Source: Bradyrhizobium sp. AZCC 2262
GTDB taxonomy: Bacteria; Pseudomonadota; Alphaproteobacteria; Rhizobiales; Xanthobacteraceae
Direction: 5' to 3'
Length of the DNA stretch: 64,000 nt
Assembly: GCF_036924535.1 (NCBI RefSeq)
Contig: NZ_JAZHRT010000001.1
Span: 8,804,001-8,868,000, forward strand
A model generated the notes under the pieces. That model ran no database searches and was not told where the DNA came from. It was given only the letters and a program-made list of their open reading frames with translations. A program made the translations under genes and the position numbers. This document shows, one piece after another, positions 34,433-42,927 of the stretch. Each line of letters begins with the position of its first letter. The stretch's first letter is position 1.

Positions 34433-35605
34433 CTACAGCCGCTCGACGATCGTCACATTCGCCATGCCGCCGCCTTCGCACATGGTCTGCAGGCCGTAAC
34501 GCTTGTTGTTCTGCTTGAGCGCATTGACCAGCGTGGTCATCAGCTTGGTGCCGGAGCCGCCGAGCGGATGGCCGAGCGCAATCGCGCCGCCGTTGACGTT
34601 CAGCCGTGCCGGATCGGCGCCGGTGGTCTGCAGCCACGCGACAGGCACGGCCGCGAAGGCCTCGTTGACCTCGAAGAGGTCGATGTCGTTGATCGACATG
34701 CCGGCCTTCTCCAGCGCCCGTTTGGTGGCGTGGAGGGGCGCATCCAGCATGATCACGGGATCGCCGCCCATCATGGTCATGTGATGGATGCGCGCCAGCG
34801 GCTTGACGCCGAGCGACTTGAGGCCGCGTTCATTGACCACCATCACGCCGGAAGCTCCGTCGCAGATCTGGCTGGCGCTGGCGGCGGTGTGCTTGCCGTT
34901 CTCCGCGATCAGCTTGACGCCCTTGATGCCGTCGAGGCTGGCGTCGAAGCGGATGCCCTCGTCGATATGGTGGGTGTCGGTCGAATTGTCGGCGCGGGTG
35001 ATCTGCAGCGAAACGATCTCGTCCTTGAACTTGCCGGCCTGGGTCGCCGCGATCGCGCGTTGGTGGCTGTTGTAGGAATATTCGTCGAGCTGGTCCTTGG
35101 ACAGCCCGTACTTCTCCGCCATCATTTCCGCGCCGGTGAACTGGCTGAACACGATGTTCGGATATTTCTGCTCGAGGCCCGGGCTCTTGTAATGGCCGAA
35201 CCCGTTCTTGGCGGGGAGCTGCGAAGCAAGGCCCATCGGCACGCGCGTCATCGATTCCACGCCGGCGGCGATCACGATGTCCATCGAGCCGGCCATCACG
35301 GCCTGCGCGGCGAAATGCAGCGCCTGCTGCGACGAGCCGCACTGCCGGTCGACCGAGGTCGCGGGTACGCTCTCGGGCAGCTTGGAGGCCATCACCGCGT
35401 TGCGGGCGATGTTGTTGGACTGCTCGCCGGCCTGCATCACGCAGCCCATGATCACGTCCTCGATCTGCGCGGGATCGACCTTGGTGCGATCGACCAGCGA
35501 ATTCAGCACGGAAGCGGCGAGATCGGCCGGATGCCAGCTTGCGAGACGTCCCCCCTTGCGGCCGCCTGCGGTACGTGCGGCGGCAACGATATAGGCCTCG
35601 GCCAT
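34433..35605 (-). CDS. Acetyl-CoA C-acyltransferase (thiolase)
   Basis: The 390-residue thiolase performs the final cleavage of beta-oxidation, or the reverse condensation. The acyl-accepting Cys is in VDRQCGSSQQAL, the conserved NVNGGAIALGHPLGGSG supplies the His, and the C-terminal Cys is in TMCEGGGMANV. It starts MAEAYIVAAARTAGG after GGGAG. It shares a divergent control region with the TetR gene and leads the minus-strand arm of the cluster (thiolase then AMP ligase). Confidence 0.93.
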   Translation of the reverse strand: MAEAYIVAAARTAGGRKGGRLASWHPADLAASVLNSLVDRTKVDPAQIEDVIMGCVMQAGEQSNNIARNAVMASKLPESVPATSVDRQCGSSQQALHFAAQAVMAGSMDIVIAAGVESMTRVPMGLASQLPAKNGFGHYKSPGLEQKYPNIVFSQFTGAEMMAEKYGLSKDQLDEYSYNSHQRAIAATQAGKFKDEIVSLQITRADNSTDTHHIDEGIRFDASLDGIKGVKLIAENGKHTAASASQICDGASGVMVVNERGLKSLGVKPLARIHHMTMMGGDPVIMLDAPLHATKRALEKAGMSINDIDLFEVNEAFAAVPVAWLQTTGADPARLNVNGGAIALGHPLGGSGTKLMTTLVNALKQNNKRYGLQTMCEGGGMANVTIVERL

Positions 35606-35679
35606 GTCTGTTCTCCCTTAGGATTGTTGTTGGTGGGTGTTGGAAAGTTGGGCCGGATTTAAGGGGCGCTGTAGGATTT

Positions 35680-35699
35680 AGTCAATCAATCAATTAACT
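35680..35699. promoter_or_regulatory. Candidate TetR operator between thiolase and TetR genes
   Basis: AGTCAATCAATCAATTAACT is an imperfect palindrome (AGT-AAT--AT half sites) 75 bases upstream of the thiolase ATG and 59 bases upstream of the TetR ATG. It is the only palindromic element in this 152-base divergent control region. Confidence 0.55.
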
Positions 35700-35757
35700 C
35701 TTGAGTGCAGGCGCGGCATGCGCTTATGTGCGGCCCGGATTTCCGGACCAGGCAGTG

Positions 35758-36423
35758 ATGGCATCGCAGTTGAATACCAGCGTACCGACCAGGCCTCCGG
35801 GCGGTAAAAACAGCACCGCCGAGAAGCTGCTTGTCGCGGCGAGCGAACTGATGATCGAGCGCGCCTCGATCGAAGTGTCGCTGTCCGACATCGCGCAAAA
35901 GTCGGGCGTCAACGCTGCGCTGGTGAAATACCATTTCGGCAACAAGGACGGGCTGTTGCTGGCGTTGCTGGCGCGCGACGCCGCGACCGAGATGTCGCAG
36001 CTAGAATATCTGATCAGCCAGCCGATCTCGCCGACCGCGAAACTCAAGCTGCATATCGGCGGCATCATCCGCGCCTATTACCAGTTCCCCTATATGAACC
36101 GGCTGATCCATTACTTGCTGCATGAAAGCAGCACGGAAGCGGCCGACGAGGTGTCGAAGTTTTTCGTGGCGCCGCTTTTGGAGTTCCAGCGGCGGTTGCT
36201 CGCGGAGGGCATCAAGGCGGGCGAGTTCCGCAACATCGATCCCGTGATGTTCTACACCAGCCTGGTCGGCGCCTGCGATCACCTGTTCTTTGGCCGCCAC
36301 GCAATGTCGCGCGCGACAGGGGTCGGTCCCGTCACCGATGAAGTCTGCCGTCAGTACATCAAGCACATGGAAGCGCTGATCTGCGGCGGAATGTTGAATG
36401 GGCGAATAGCGAATAGGGAGTAG
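35758..36423 (+). CDS. TetR/AcrR-family transcriptional regulator
   Basis: The 221-residue regulator starts best at MASQLNTSVPTRPPGGKNSTAEKLL. The helix-turn-helix is LVAASELMIERASIEVSLSDIAQKSGVNAALVKYHFGNKDGLLLALLARDA (first 50 residues of the domain), followed by a helical ligand domain from residue 80. It is divergent from the thiolase gene and likely represses the acyl-CoA regulon until an acyl-CoA ligand binds. The C-terminal residues GRIANRE are encoded inside a copy of the palindromic repeat at 36396. Confidence 0.9.
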   Translation: MASQLNTSVPTRPPGGKNSTAEKLLVAASELMIERASIEVSLSDIAQKSGVNAALVKYHFGNKDGLLLALLARDAATEMSQLEYLISQPISPTAKLKLHIGGIIRAYYQFPYMNRLIHYLLHESSTEAADEVSKFFVAPLLEFQRRLLAEGIKAGEFRNIDPVMFYTSLVGACDHLFFGRHAMSRATGVGPVTDEVCRQYIKHMEALICGGMLNGRIANRE

Positions 36424-36474
36424 CGAATGGATCGCAGCTAATCCATTCGCTACTCCCTATTCGCCATTCGCCAT
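36396..36474. repeat. Palindromic repeat, GCGAATAGCGAATAGG family, overlapping the end of the TetR gene
   Basis: GGCGAATAGCGAATAGGGAG mirrored by CTCCCTATTCGCCATTCGCC. A second copy of the element at 34341. It supplies the last seven codons and stop of the TetR gene. Confidence 0.85.
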
Positions 36475-36513
36475 CTTAGAGAAGAAACGCACAAGGAAGG
36501 AAAGGTTGTTACC

Positions 36514-37272
36514 ATGCAGTTGCAAGACGTAGCCGTTCTCATTACCGGCGGTGGCTCCGGCCTCGGCGCCGCGACCGCCCGCGCCATGGCCGCCAAGGGC
36601 GCGAAAATCGGCGTCATCGACCAGAACAAGGAAAACGCCGAAAAGGTCGCCGCGGAAGTAAAGGGCGTCGCCCTTCACGCCGACGTGACCGACGAAGAAG
36701 CGATCAAGGCGGCGATTGCGAAAGCCGAAGCCGCCCACGGCATCGCGCGCGTGCTGATGAACTGCGCCGGCATCGGCGGCTCGCAGCGCACCGTCGGCAA
36801 GGACGGTGTCTATCCGCTGGCGAAGTTTGTCCGCATCATCAATGTCAATCTGATCGGCACTTTCAACGTGCTGCGTCTGTTCGCAGAAAGGCTCGCCACC
36901 GCGCCGCCGATCGGCGAGGAGCGCGGCGTTGCCATCAACACCGCCTCGGTCGCGGCCTATGAAGGCCAGATCGGCCAGATCGCCTATTCGGCATCGAAGG
37001 GCGGCGTCGTCGGCCTCACGCTGCCGGCCGCGCGCGACCTCGCCAGCCTCAAGATCCGCGTCAACACCATCGCGCCGGGCCTGTTCCTGACGCCGCTGCT
37101 GATGGGCCTCAACGAAGAGGCCCGCAAGAGCCTCGGTGCGCAGGTACCGCATCCGGCCCGCCTCGGCGATGCCTCCGAGTACGGCAACCTCGCGGTTCAC
37201 ATCGTCGAGAACCCGATGCTCAACGGCGAGACCATCCGTCTCGACGGCGCCATCCGCATGGCGCCGCGGTAG
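36514..37272 (+). CDS. SDR-family 3-hydroxyacyl-CoA dehydrogenase
   Basis: The 252-residue Rossmann enzyme has ITGGGSGLGAATARAMA at residues 10-26, NCAGIGG, the catalytic Ser in NTASVAAYEG, and Tyr-Lys in YSASKGG. It resembles 17-beta-HSD10-type 3-hydroxyacyl-CoA dehydrogenases (PAARDLASLKIRVNTIAPGLF), which oxidise 3-hydroxyacyl-CoA with NAD. GGAAGGAAAGG precedes the ATG. It is the first plus-strand enzyme after the TetR gene. Confidence 0.9.
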   Translation: MQLQDVAVLITGGGSGLGAATARAMAAKGAKIGVIDQNKENAEKVAAEVKGVALHADVTDEEAIKAAIAKAEAAHGIARVLMNCAGIGGSQRTVGKDGVYPLAKFVRIINVNLIGTFNVLRLFAERLATAPPIGEERGVAINTASVAAYEGQIGQIAYSASKGGVVGLTLPAARDLASLKIRVNTIAPGLFLTPLLMGLNEEARKSLGAQVPHPARLGDASEYGNLAVHIVENPMLNGETIRLDGAIRMAPR

Positions 37273-37287
37273 GGCACAGCAATAGCC

Positions 37288-37413
37288 ATCGTCGTCCCCG
37301 CGAAAGCGGGGACCCATACTCCGCGGCGGTTCTTGTTGCAGAAGGTCTCTGCCATCATGCCCCATCGATACGACACGGCGTATGGGTCCCGGCTCGAGGC
37401 CGGGACGACGATG
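37288..37413. repeat. Palindromic repeat, CGTCGTCCC family
   Basis: ATCGTCGTCCCCGCG... with GGGGACCCATAC, mirrored by GTATGGGTCCC and GGGACGACGAT. Same family as 5013-5136, including the inner GGGACCCAT arms. It sits between the SDR and enoyl-CoA hydratase genes. Confidence 0.8.
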
Positions 37414-37427
37414 GATGGGAGATCCGC

Positions 37428-38234
37428 ATGTCCCAATCGCTACTGATCGAACATCATGAAGGCGTCGATTGGGTCACGCTCAATCGCCCGGACAGTCTCA
37501 ACGCGCTCGATCCCAGCCTGATCGATGCGCTCAACGCCTATTTCGAGGGCCTGCAGCGCAACCGTTCGACTCGCGTCGTGGTGCTTAAGGGCGCCGGCAG
37601 CGCGTTCTGCGCTGGCCTCGATCTCAAACACGCGATGAAGCGCCGGGCCGGGCAGCAGGAACCACCCGGCGTGACGGAGTCGCTGGACTCGCAGCGCCGC
37701 ATTGCCGACATCGTGATGCTGATGCGGCGCTGTCCGCAGCCGATCATCGCGCTGGTTCAGGGCGCGGCGGCGGGCGGCGGCTTTGCGCTGGCACTCGCCG
37801 CCGATATCCGCATCGCCACAAAATCCGCGCGGATGAACTGCGCCTTCATCAAGCTTGGCCTCGGCGGCTGCGACATCGGCACGTCCTATTTTCTGCCGCG
37901 GCTGGTCGGCGTGTCGGTCGCCTCTGAATTGATCCTGACTGGTCGCTTCATCGGCGCCGAGCGTGCGCTGGCCGTCGGGCTCGTTTCTGAAGTGGTCGAG
38001 GAAGGTGGGCTGGACGCTGCGGTCGAGCCTTACGTCGATGCGATGATGACGGCTTCGCCGGTGGGCTTAAGGCTGTCCAAGGAATGCCTCAACATGAGCG
38101 TCGATGCGGGGTCTATCGAAGCCGTGATCGCGATGGAAGACCGCAATCAGGTGCTGTGCAGCCGATCGGAAGAATTCAACGAAGGCATCAGGGCCTTTCT
38201 CGAAAAGCGAAAGCCTGTCTATATCAAGCGATGA
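37428..38234 (+). CDS. Enoyl-CoA hydratase/isomerase
   Basis: The 268-residue crotonase has VTLNRPDSLNALDPSLIDAL, the oxyanion motif GAGSAFCAGLDLKHAMKRR and the second loop ALVQGAAAGGGFALALAADIRIA. Residues aligning with the catalytic Glu region are KLGLGGCDIGTSYFLPRLVG, so hydration is plausible but one Glu is not clear. It lies 40 bases before the ligase gene, so the two are probably co-transcribed. Confidence 0.9.
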   Translation: MSQSLLIEHHEGVDWVTLNRPDSLNALDPSLIDALNAYFEGLQRNRSTRVVVLKGAGSAFCAGLDLKHAMKRRAGQQEPPGVTESLDSQRRIADIVMLMRRCPQPIIALVQGAAAGGGFALALAADIRIATKSARMNCAFIKLGLGGCDIGTSYFLPRLVGVSVASELILTGRFIGAERALAVGLVSEVVEEGGLDAAVEPYVDAMMTASPVGLRLSKECLNMSVDAGSIEAVIAMEDRNQVLCSRSEEFNEGIRAFLEKRKPVYIKR

Positions 38235-38274
38235 CGACAAGATCCGCAAAGGATCGTATTCCGGGAGACGCAAT

Positions 38275-40146
38275 ATGAGTGGGAGTGCTGCCGCCGTGTT
38301 GACCAAGCCGGCCTTTCGCAAGATCGAATGGCTGGCGCGCGACATCGCGGTCGAGCGTCGTCCGGATGGCGTCATCATCCTGAAGTCGCGCATTCCGCTG
38401 CAGCCTTACGAGAAGCATATTCCGGCGTCGCTCGCGAAATGGGCGAAGCAGGCGCCCGAGCGCATCTGGCTGGCGCAACGCGGCGGCGCCGATCGGCAAT
38501 GGCGCAAAGTCTCCTACGGCGAAGCCAAGCGCATTGTCGACGGGCTGACACAGGGCCTATTCAATCTCGGCCTCGCGGAAGGCCGCCCCGTCGCGATCCT
38601 GTCCGGCAATTCGATCGAGCATGCGCTGATGACGCAGGCCGCGATGCAGGCGCGCTTGCCGGCCGCACCGGTGTCGCCGGCCTATTCGCTGATGAGCCAG
38701 GATCACCTCAAGCTCAAATACCTCTTTGACCTGATCAAGCCTGCCGTCGTGATGGTGCAGGACGGGCCGACCTTCGAGAAGGCGTTGAAGGCACTTGATT
38801 TGACCGGCGTCACCGTCGTCCATGTTTTGCGGCCCTGCGACGGCATCAAGAACGTGTCCTTTGCCGATCTTGCGGCCACGCCGGTGACAAAAGCGGTCGA
38901 GGACTCGATTGCGAAGATCACGCCCGATACCGTCGGCAAGCTGCTGTTCACGTCGGGCTCGACCGGCATGCCCAAGGCCGTCATCAACACGCAGGAGATG
39001 ATGTGCGCCAATGCGACGATGATGATGCAGGTGCGCCCGCGCGAACCGAACGGGCCGATTTCGACCGTGCTCGATTGGATGCCGTGGAATCACACCATGG
39101 GCGGCAACGCCGCGTTCAATCCGATCCTGGTCGATGGCGGCACGCTCTATATCGACGACGGCAGGCCGATGCCCGGCCAGCTCGAAGAGACCATCAAGAA
39201 TCTCCGTGAGGTGTCTCCAACCTATTACGCCAACGTGCCCGCCGGTTATGCGGCGCTGGCCGCCGCCATGGAGAAGGACGATGCGCTGTGCCGCAGCTTC
39301 TTCAAAAACCTGAGTATCATGGCCTATGGCGGCGCGCGGCTGCCGGACGATCTCTATGACCGCATGCAGGCGCTGGCGGTGAAGACCACCGGCGAGCGTA
39401 TCGTGTTCTACACGGGCTGGGGCTCGACCGAGACCGCGCCGACCTCGACCGGCACCTATTGGGACACCGAGCGCGTCGGCCTGATCGGCCTGCCGTTCCC
39501 CGGCGTCGAACTGAAACTGGTGCCGTGCGGATCGAAATACGAGCTGCGGCTGCGCGGCATCAACGTCACGCCGGGCTATTTCGGCCAGCCCGACCTGACC
39601 AGCAAGATGTTTGACGAGGAAGGTTTTTATTGCATCGGCGATGCCGGCGTGTTTGTCGATGACAAGGATCCCTTGCAGGGCATCATCTTCGCCGGCCGCG
39701 TGGTCGAGGATTTCAAGCTCACGACCGGCACTTTCGTCCAGGTCGGCTCGCTGCGCACGGATGCGATCGCCGCCGCCACGCCCGCGGTGCACGACGCGCT
39801 GGTCGCCGGGCAAGATCGGAAATTCATTGGGCTGCTCGCCTGGCCCAATCTGCACGCCTGCCGGCAGATAACAGGCAATCCCGATGCAACGTTTGAAGAC
39901 GTGGTCAAGCATCCCGAGGTGATCGCCTGCCTGAAGCGCGGGCTGGAAGCGCACAACGCGTCCACCACCGGCAGCAGCATGCGGATCGCGCGGGCCATGC
40001 TGATGGCCGAGCCGCCCTCGATCGACGGCAACGAACTCACCGACAAGGGCTACATCAACCAGCGCGCCGGCCTCGAGCGCCGCGCCGCGCTGGTGGAGAA
40101 GCTTTACGCCGATAAGCCCGGCGAAGACGTGATTGTGCTGCAATGA
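38275..40146 (+). CDS. Feruloyl-CoA synthase-like AMP-dependent ligase
   Basis: The 623-residue adenylate-forming enzyme has KLLFTSGSTGMPKAVINTQ (P-loop), VLDWMPWNHTMGGN, YTGWGSTETAP and the ATP-binding GDAGVFVDDKDPLQGIIFAGRVVEDFKL. The W(N/H)HT and GDAG...P motifs and length are typical of feruloyl-CoA synthase and related long forms. It probably activates a phenylpropanoid or other aryl/alkyl carboxylic acid. GGGAG precedes the ATG. It and the enoyl-CoA hydratase gene suggest the substrate may carry an unsaturated side chain. Confidence 0.9.
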   Translation: MSGSAAAVLTKPAFRKIEWLARDIAVERRPDGVIILKSRIPLQPYEKHIPASLAKWAKQAPERIWLAQRGGADRQWRKVSYGEAKRIVDGLTQGLFNLGLAEGRPVAILSGNSIEHALMTQAAMQARLPAAPVSPAYSLMSQDHLKLKYLFDLIKPAVVMVQDGPTFEKALKALDLTGVTVVHVLRPCDGIKNVSFADLAATPVTKAVEDSIAKITPDTVGKLLFTSGSTGMPKAVINTQEMMCANATMMMQVRPREPNGPISTVLDWMPWNHTMGGNAAFNPILVDGGTLYIDDGRPMPGQLEETIKNLREVSPTYYANVPAGYAALAAAMEKDDALCRSFFKNLSIMAYGGARLPDDLYDRMQALAVKTTGERIVFYTGWGSTETAPTSTGTYWDTERVGLIGLPFPGVELKLVPCGSKYELRLRGINVTPGYFGQPDLTSKMFDEEGFYCIGDAGVFVDDKDPLQGIIFAGRVVEDFKLTTGTFVQVGSLRTDAIAAATPAVHDALVAGQDRKFIGLLAWPNLHACRQITGNPDATFEDVVKHPEVIACLKRGLEAHNASTTGSSMRIARAMLMAEPPSIDGNELTDKGYINQRAGLERRAALVEKLYADKPGEDVIVLQ

Positions 40147-40163
40147 AAACAACGCTCCCTCCA

Positions 40164-40272
40164 CCCGTCATTCCGGGATGGTCCGAAGGACCAGACCTCA
40201 GGGGTGCAATTGCACCCCCGGGGGAATCTCGAGATTCCGGGTTCGATGCTGCGCATCGCCCCGGAATGACGG
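40164..40272. repeat. Palindromic repeat, CGTCATTCCGGG family
   Basis: CCCGTCATTCCGGGATGGTC and CGCCCCGGAATGACGG arms, with inner GGGGTGCAATTGCACCCC. Related to 41447 and 42812. It fills the gap before the first acyl-CoA dehydrogenase gene. Confidence 0.85.
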
Positions 40273-40309
40273 CGAACAAACACGACGAACGCAACTGAGG
40301 TAGACCGCC

Positions 40310-41437
40310 ATGAATTTCGATTTCTCCGACGAACAAAAGCAGATGCGCGACGAGGCGAGGAAGTTTCTCGCCGAAAAATGCCCGCCGAAGGCCGTGCGCG
40401 AGGTGCTCGACGGCAAGGCGCCGTATGACAAGGCGTTGTGGCAGGGGCTTGCCGGGATGGGTTTTCTCGGCGTCGCGATCCCCGAAGCGTTCGGCGGCGC
40501 GGGCGCGGGCCATCTCGAACTCTGCGTGATTGCGGAGGAAATGGGTCGCGCGAATGCGCCGGTGCCATTCTCCTCCACCGTCTACCTCGCCGCCGAGGCG
40601 CTGCTGCTGGCCGGCTCGGACGCACAGAAGCAGAAATGGCTGCCGAAGATCGCGAGCGGCGAGGCGATCGGCACGCTGGCGCTGTTCGAAGGCAAGGGCA
40701 ATCCGTCGCCAAGGGCGATCAAGCTGCAGGCCTCTGGCGGTACACTTAACGGCGTGAAGAAGCCGGTGCCAGATGGCGCGATTGCCGATTTCGCCGTGGT
40801 CGCCGCGCGTACCGGTTCCACGGGACGCGATTCCGACATCTCGCTGTTCCTAGTCGATCTGAAGGCCGGCGGCGTCGAAGCCAAGTCGCTGACCAATGTC
40901 GATCCGACCCGTGGCCAGGCCGAACTCACTTTCAAGAACGCCAAGGCCGAGCCGCTCGGCGCCGCCGGTGACGGCTGGAGCATCCTCACTCAAGTGCTCG
41001 ACCGCGCGGCCGTCTTGCTCGCTTTCGAACAGGTCGGCGGCTCCGACCGCGCGCTCGAAATGGGCCGCGACTATGCACTCGACCGTATCGCCTTCGGCCG
41101 GCCGATCGGCTCGTTCCAGGCGGTCAAGCACATCCTCGCCGACATGTATGTCTCGGCGACGCTGGCGCGCTCGAATTGCTATTACGGAGCCTGGGCGCTC
41201 TCGACCAACGCATCGGAACTGCCGGAAGCCGCAGCGGCCGCACGCATCAGCGCGACGCAGGCGTTCCAGCACTGCTCGAAGAACAACATCCAGGTCCACG
41301 GCGGCATGGGTTTTACGTGGGAGTTCGACTGCCACATGTACTACCGCCGCGCCAACACCACCGCGCTGACGCTCGGCAGCCTGTCGTATTGGGAAGATCA
41401 GCTGATCGACCGCATGCGCAAGAAGAACGCGGCGTAA
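40310..41437 (+). CDS. Acyl-CoA dehydrogenase, short form lacking the catalytic-loop Glu
   Basis: The 375-residue flavoprotein starts MNFDFSDEQKQMRDEARKFL with GAGG upstream. It has the usual LGVAIPEAFGGAGAGHLELCVIAEEMG and RIAFGRPIGSFQAVKHILADM, and the HGGMGFTWEFDCHMYYRR motif of the second-subunit type. The C-terminal segment reads NTTALTLGSLSYWEDQLIDRM and has no EGT/GGT motif. In known heteromeric dehydrogenases (such as steroid-degrading FadE pairs) one subunit lacks the base. It may pair with a neighbouring dehydrogenase. Confidence 0.9.
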   Translation: MNFDFSDEQKQMRDEARKFLAEKCPPKAVREVLDGKAPYDKALWQGLAGMGFLGVAIPEAFGGAGAGHLELCVIAEEMGRANAPVPFSSTVYLAAEALLLAGSDAQKQKWLPKIASGEAIGTLALFEGKGNPSPRAIKLQASGGTLNGVKKPVPDGAIADFAVVAARTGSTGRDSDISLFLVDLKAGGVEAKSLTNVDPTRGQAELTFKNAKAEPLGAAGDGWSILTQVLDRAAVLLAFEQVGGSDRALEMGRDYALDRIAFGRPIGSFQAVKHILADMYVSATLARSNCYYGAWALSTNASELPEAAAAARISATQAFQHCSKNNIQVHGGMGFTWEFDCHMYYRRANTTALTLGSLSYWEDQLIDRMRKKNAA

Positions 41438-41446
41438 GTTTATGAA

Positions 41447-41545
41447 CGTCATTCCGGGGCGATGCGAAGCATCGAACCCGGAATCTCGAGATGAGTCAGT
41501 AACCTCTAGATTCCGGGTTCGCGCTTCGCGCGCCCCGGAATGACA
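41447..41545. repeat. Palindromic repeat, CGTCATTCCGGGG family
   Basis: CGTCATTCCGGGGCGATGCG and CGCGCCCCGGAATGACAG arms, with inner CCCGGAATCT/AGATTCCGGG. Lies between two acyl-CoA dehydrogenase genes. Confidence 0.85.
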
Positions 41546-41559
41546 GAAAGAGAAGTCCG

Positions 41560-42807
41560 ATGAACTTCGACGACACCCCGCAGGAAGCCGCGTTCCGCGC
41601 TGAGGCCAAGGCGTGGATCTCCGCCAACGCGCCGAAGCAATATGAGGAAGAACTTCGAAAGTCCTCGCTCGGCCGCACCGTGCTCAAGGGCGCCAACATT
41701 CTCGAGGTCGCAAAAGCCTGGCAGAAGAAGAAGGCCGATGCCGGCTGGGCCTGCCTGCATTGGCCCAAGGAGTATGGTGGCCGCGGCTCGTCGCCGATCG
41801 AGCGCGTGATCTGGCAGCAGGAGGAGGGCCCGTTCGGCAAGCTCTCCGGCATGTTCATCATCGGCCACGGCATGTGCGGGCCGACCATGATGGCGTTCGC
41901 CGGCGAGGAGCAGAAGCGTAAGTATCTGCCGCCGCTGGCGTCGGGCGAGAAGGTCTGGTGTCAATTGTTCTCCGAACCCGCCGGCGGCTCCGATGTCGCG
42001 GGCTTGCGCACCCGCGCCGAGAAGAAGGGTGACGACTGGATCATCAACGGCCAGAAGATCTGGACCTCGGGCGCGCATTATTCGGATTACGGCATTCTGC
42101 TCACGCGTACTGATCCTAACGTCGCCAAGCACAAGGGTCTCACCATGTTCTTCCTGGACATGAAGAGCCCGGGCGTCGAGGTGCAGCCGATCAAGCAGGC
42201 CAGCGGACAATCCGACTTCAACGAGGTCTACTTTACCGATGTGAAGATTCCGGATTCGCAGCGGCTGGGCGCCGTCAACGATGGCTGGAACGTGTCGCTG
42301 ACCACGCTGATGAACGAGCGCATGTCGATCGGCGCCGGCGTTTCGACCGGCTTCCCGGAATTGTTCGACTTCTGCAACAGCCTGATGCTGGAAGACGGAC
42401 CTGCGATCGAGGATCGCAGCGTTCGCTCAAGGCTTGCGAACTATGCGGTGAAGGCCAGTGGCCTCCGATACACCAGCATGCGTGCGATCTCGGCGCTGTC
42501 GAAAGGCGAGCGTCCCGGTCCGGAAAATTCGATCGGCAAACTGGTCGCGGGTTCGATGGTCCAGGAAGTCGCGATGTACGCGCTGGACCTGCAGGGCGCC
42601 GCCGGCGTGCTGAGCGGGCCTGAGGATGCCGAGGTCGCCGGAAAATTCCAGGCGATGCTGTTGCGTGCCCCGGGCACCCGTGTCGAAGGCGGCACCGACG
42701 AGATCATGCGCAACATCATCGCCGAACGCGTGCTTGGCCTGCCCGGCGACATCAGGGTCGACAAGGACGTGCCGTTCAACAAGATCCCGACCAAGGGTCG
42801 GGCGTAG
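41560..42807 (+). CDS. Acyl-CoA dehydrogenase, first of two close paralogues
   Basis: The 415-residue enzyme starts MNFDDTPQEAAFRAEAKAWI. CQLFSEPAGGSDVAGLRTRAE and NGQKIWTSGAHYSDYGIL are the FAD/substrate loops. The C-terminal loop reads GTRVEGGTDEIMRNIIAERVLG, keeping a Glu before GGT. Length and motifs suit FadE-type dehydrogenases of the large cluster. AGAGAAGTCCG precedes the ATG. It may pair with the 375-residue protein next to it. Confidence 0.92.
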   Translation: MNFDDTPQEAAFRAEAKAWISANAPKQYEEELRKSSLGRTVLKGANILEVAKAWQKKKADAGWACLHWPKEYGGRGSSPIERVIWQQEEGPFGKLSGMFIIGHGMCGPTMMAFAGEEQKRKYLPPLASGEKVWCQLFSEPAGGSDVAGLRTRAEKKGDDWIINGQKIWTSGAHYSDYGILLTRTDPNVAKHKGLTMFFLDMKSPGVEVQPIKQASGQSDFNEVYFTDVKIPDSQRLGAVNDGWNVSLTTLMNERMSIGAGVSTGFPELFDFCNSLMLEDGPAIEDRSVRSRLANYAVKASGLRYTSMRAISALSKGERPGPENSIGKLVAGSMVQEVAMYALDLQGAAGVLSGPEDAEVAGKFQAMLLRAPGTRVEGGTDEIMRNIIAERVLGLPGDIRVDKDVPFNKIPTKGRA

Positions 42808-42811
42808 TTTT

Positions 42812-42909
42812 CGTCATTCCGGGGCGCGCGTCAGCGCGAACCCGGAATCCAGCAGTTGTGGAACGAGATTCCGGGTTCGTGCGCGTTCCGCGCACGCCCC
42901 GGAATGACA
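42812..42909. repeat. Palindromic repeat, CGTCATTCCGGGG family
   Basis: CGTCATTCCGGGGCGCGCGT and GCGCACGCCCCGGAATGACA arms with inner CCCGGAATC/GATTCCGGG. Lies between the two paralogous dehydrogenases; the first in-frame ATG upstream of the next gene is inside it. Confidence 0.85.
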
Positions 42910-42927
42910 AGGAAAAAGGAAGCCGCC

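Noticed and set aside
38557..40164. A 535-codon open frame on the minus strand
   Set aside because: Antisense shadow of the feruloyl-CoA-synthase-like ligase, whose motifs are complete. No ribosome binding site or domain on the minus strand.
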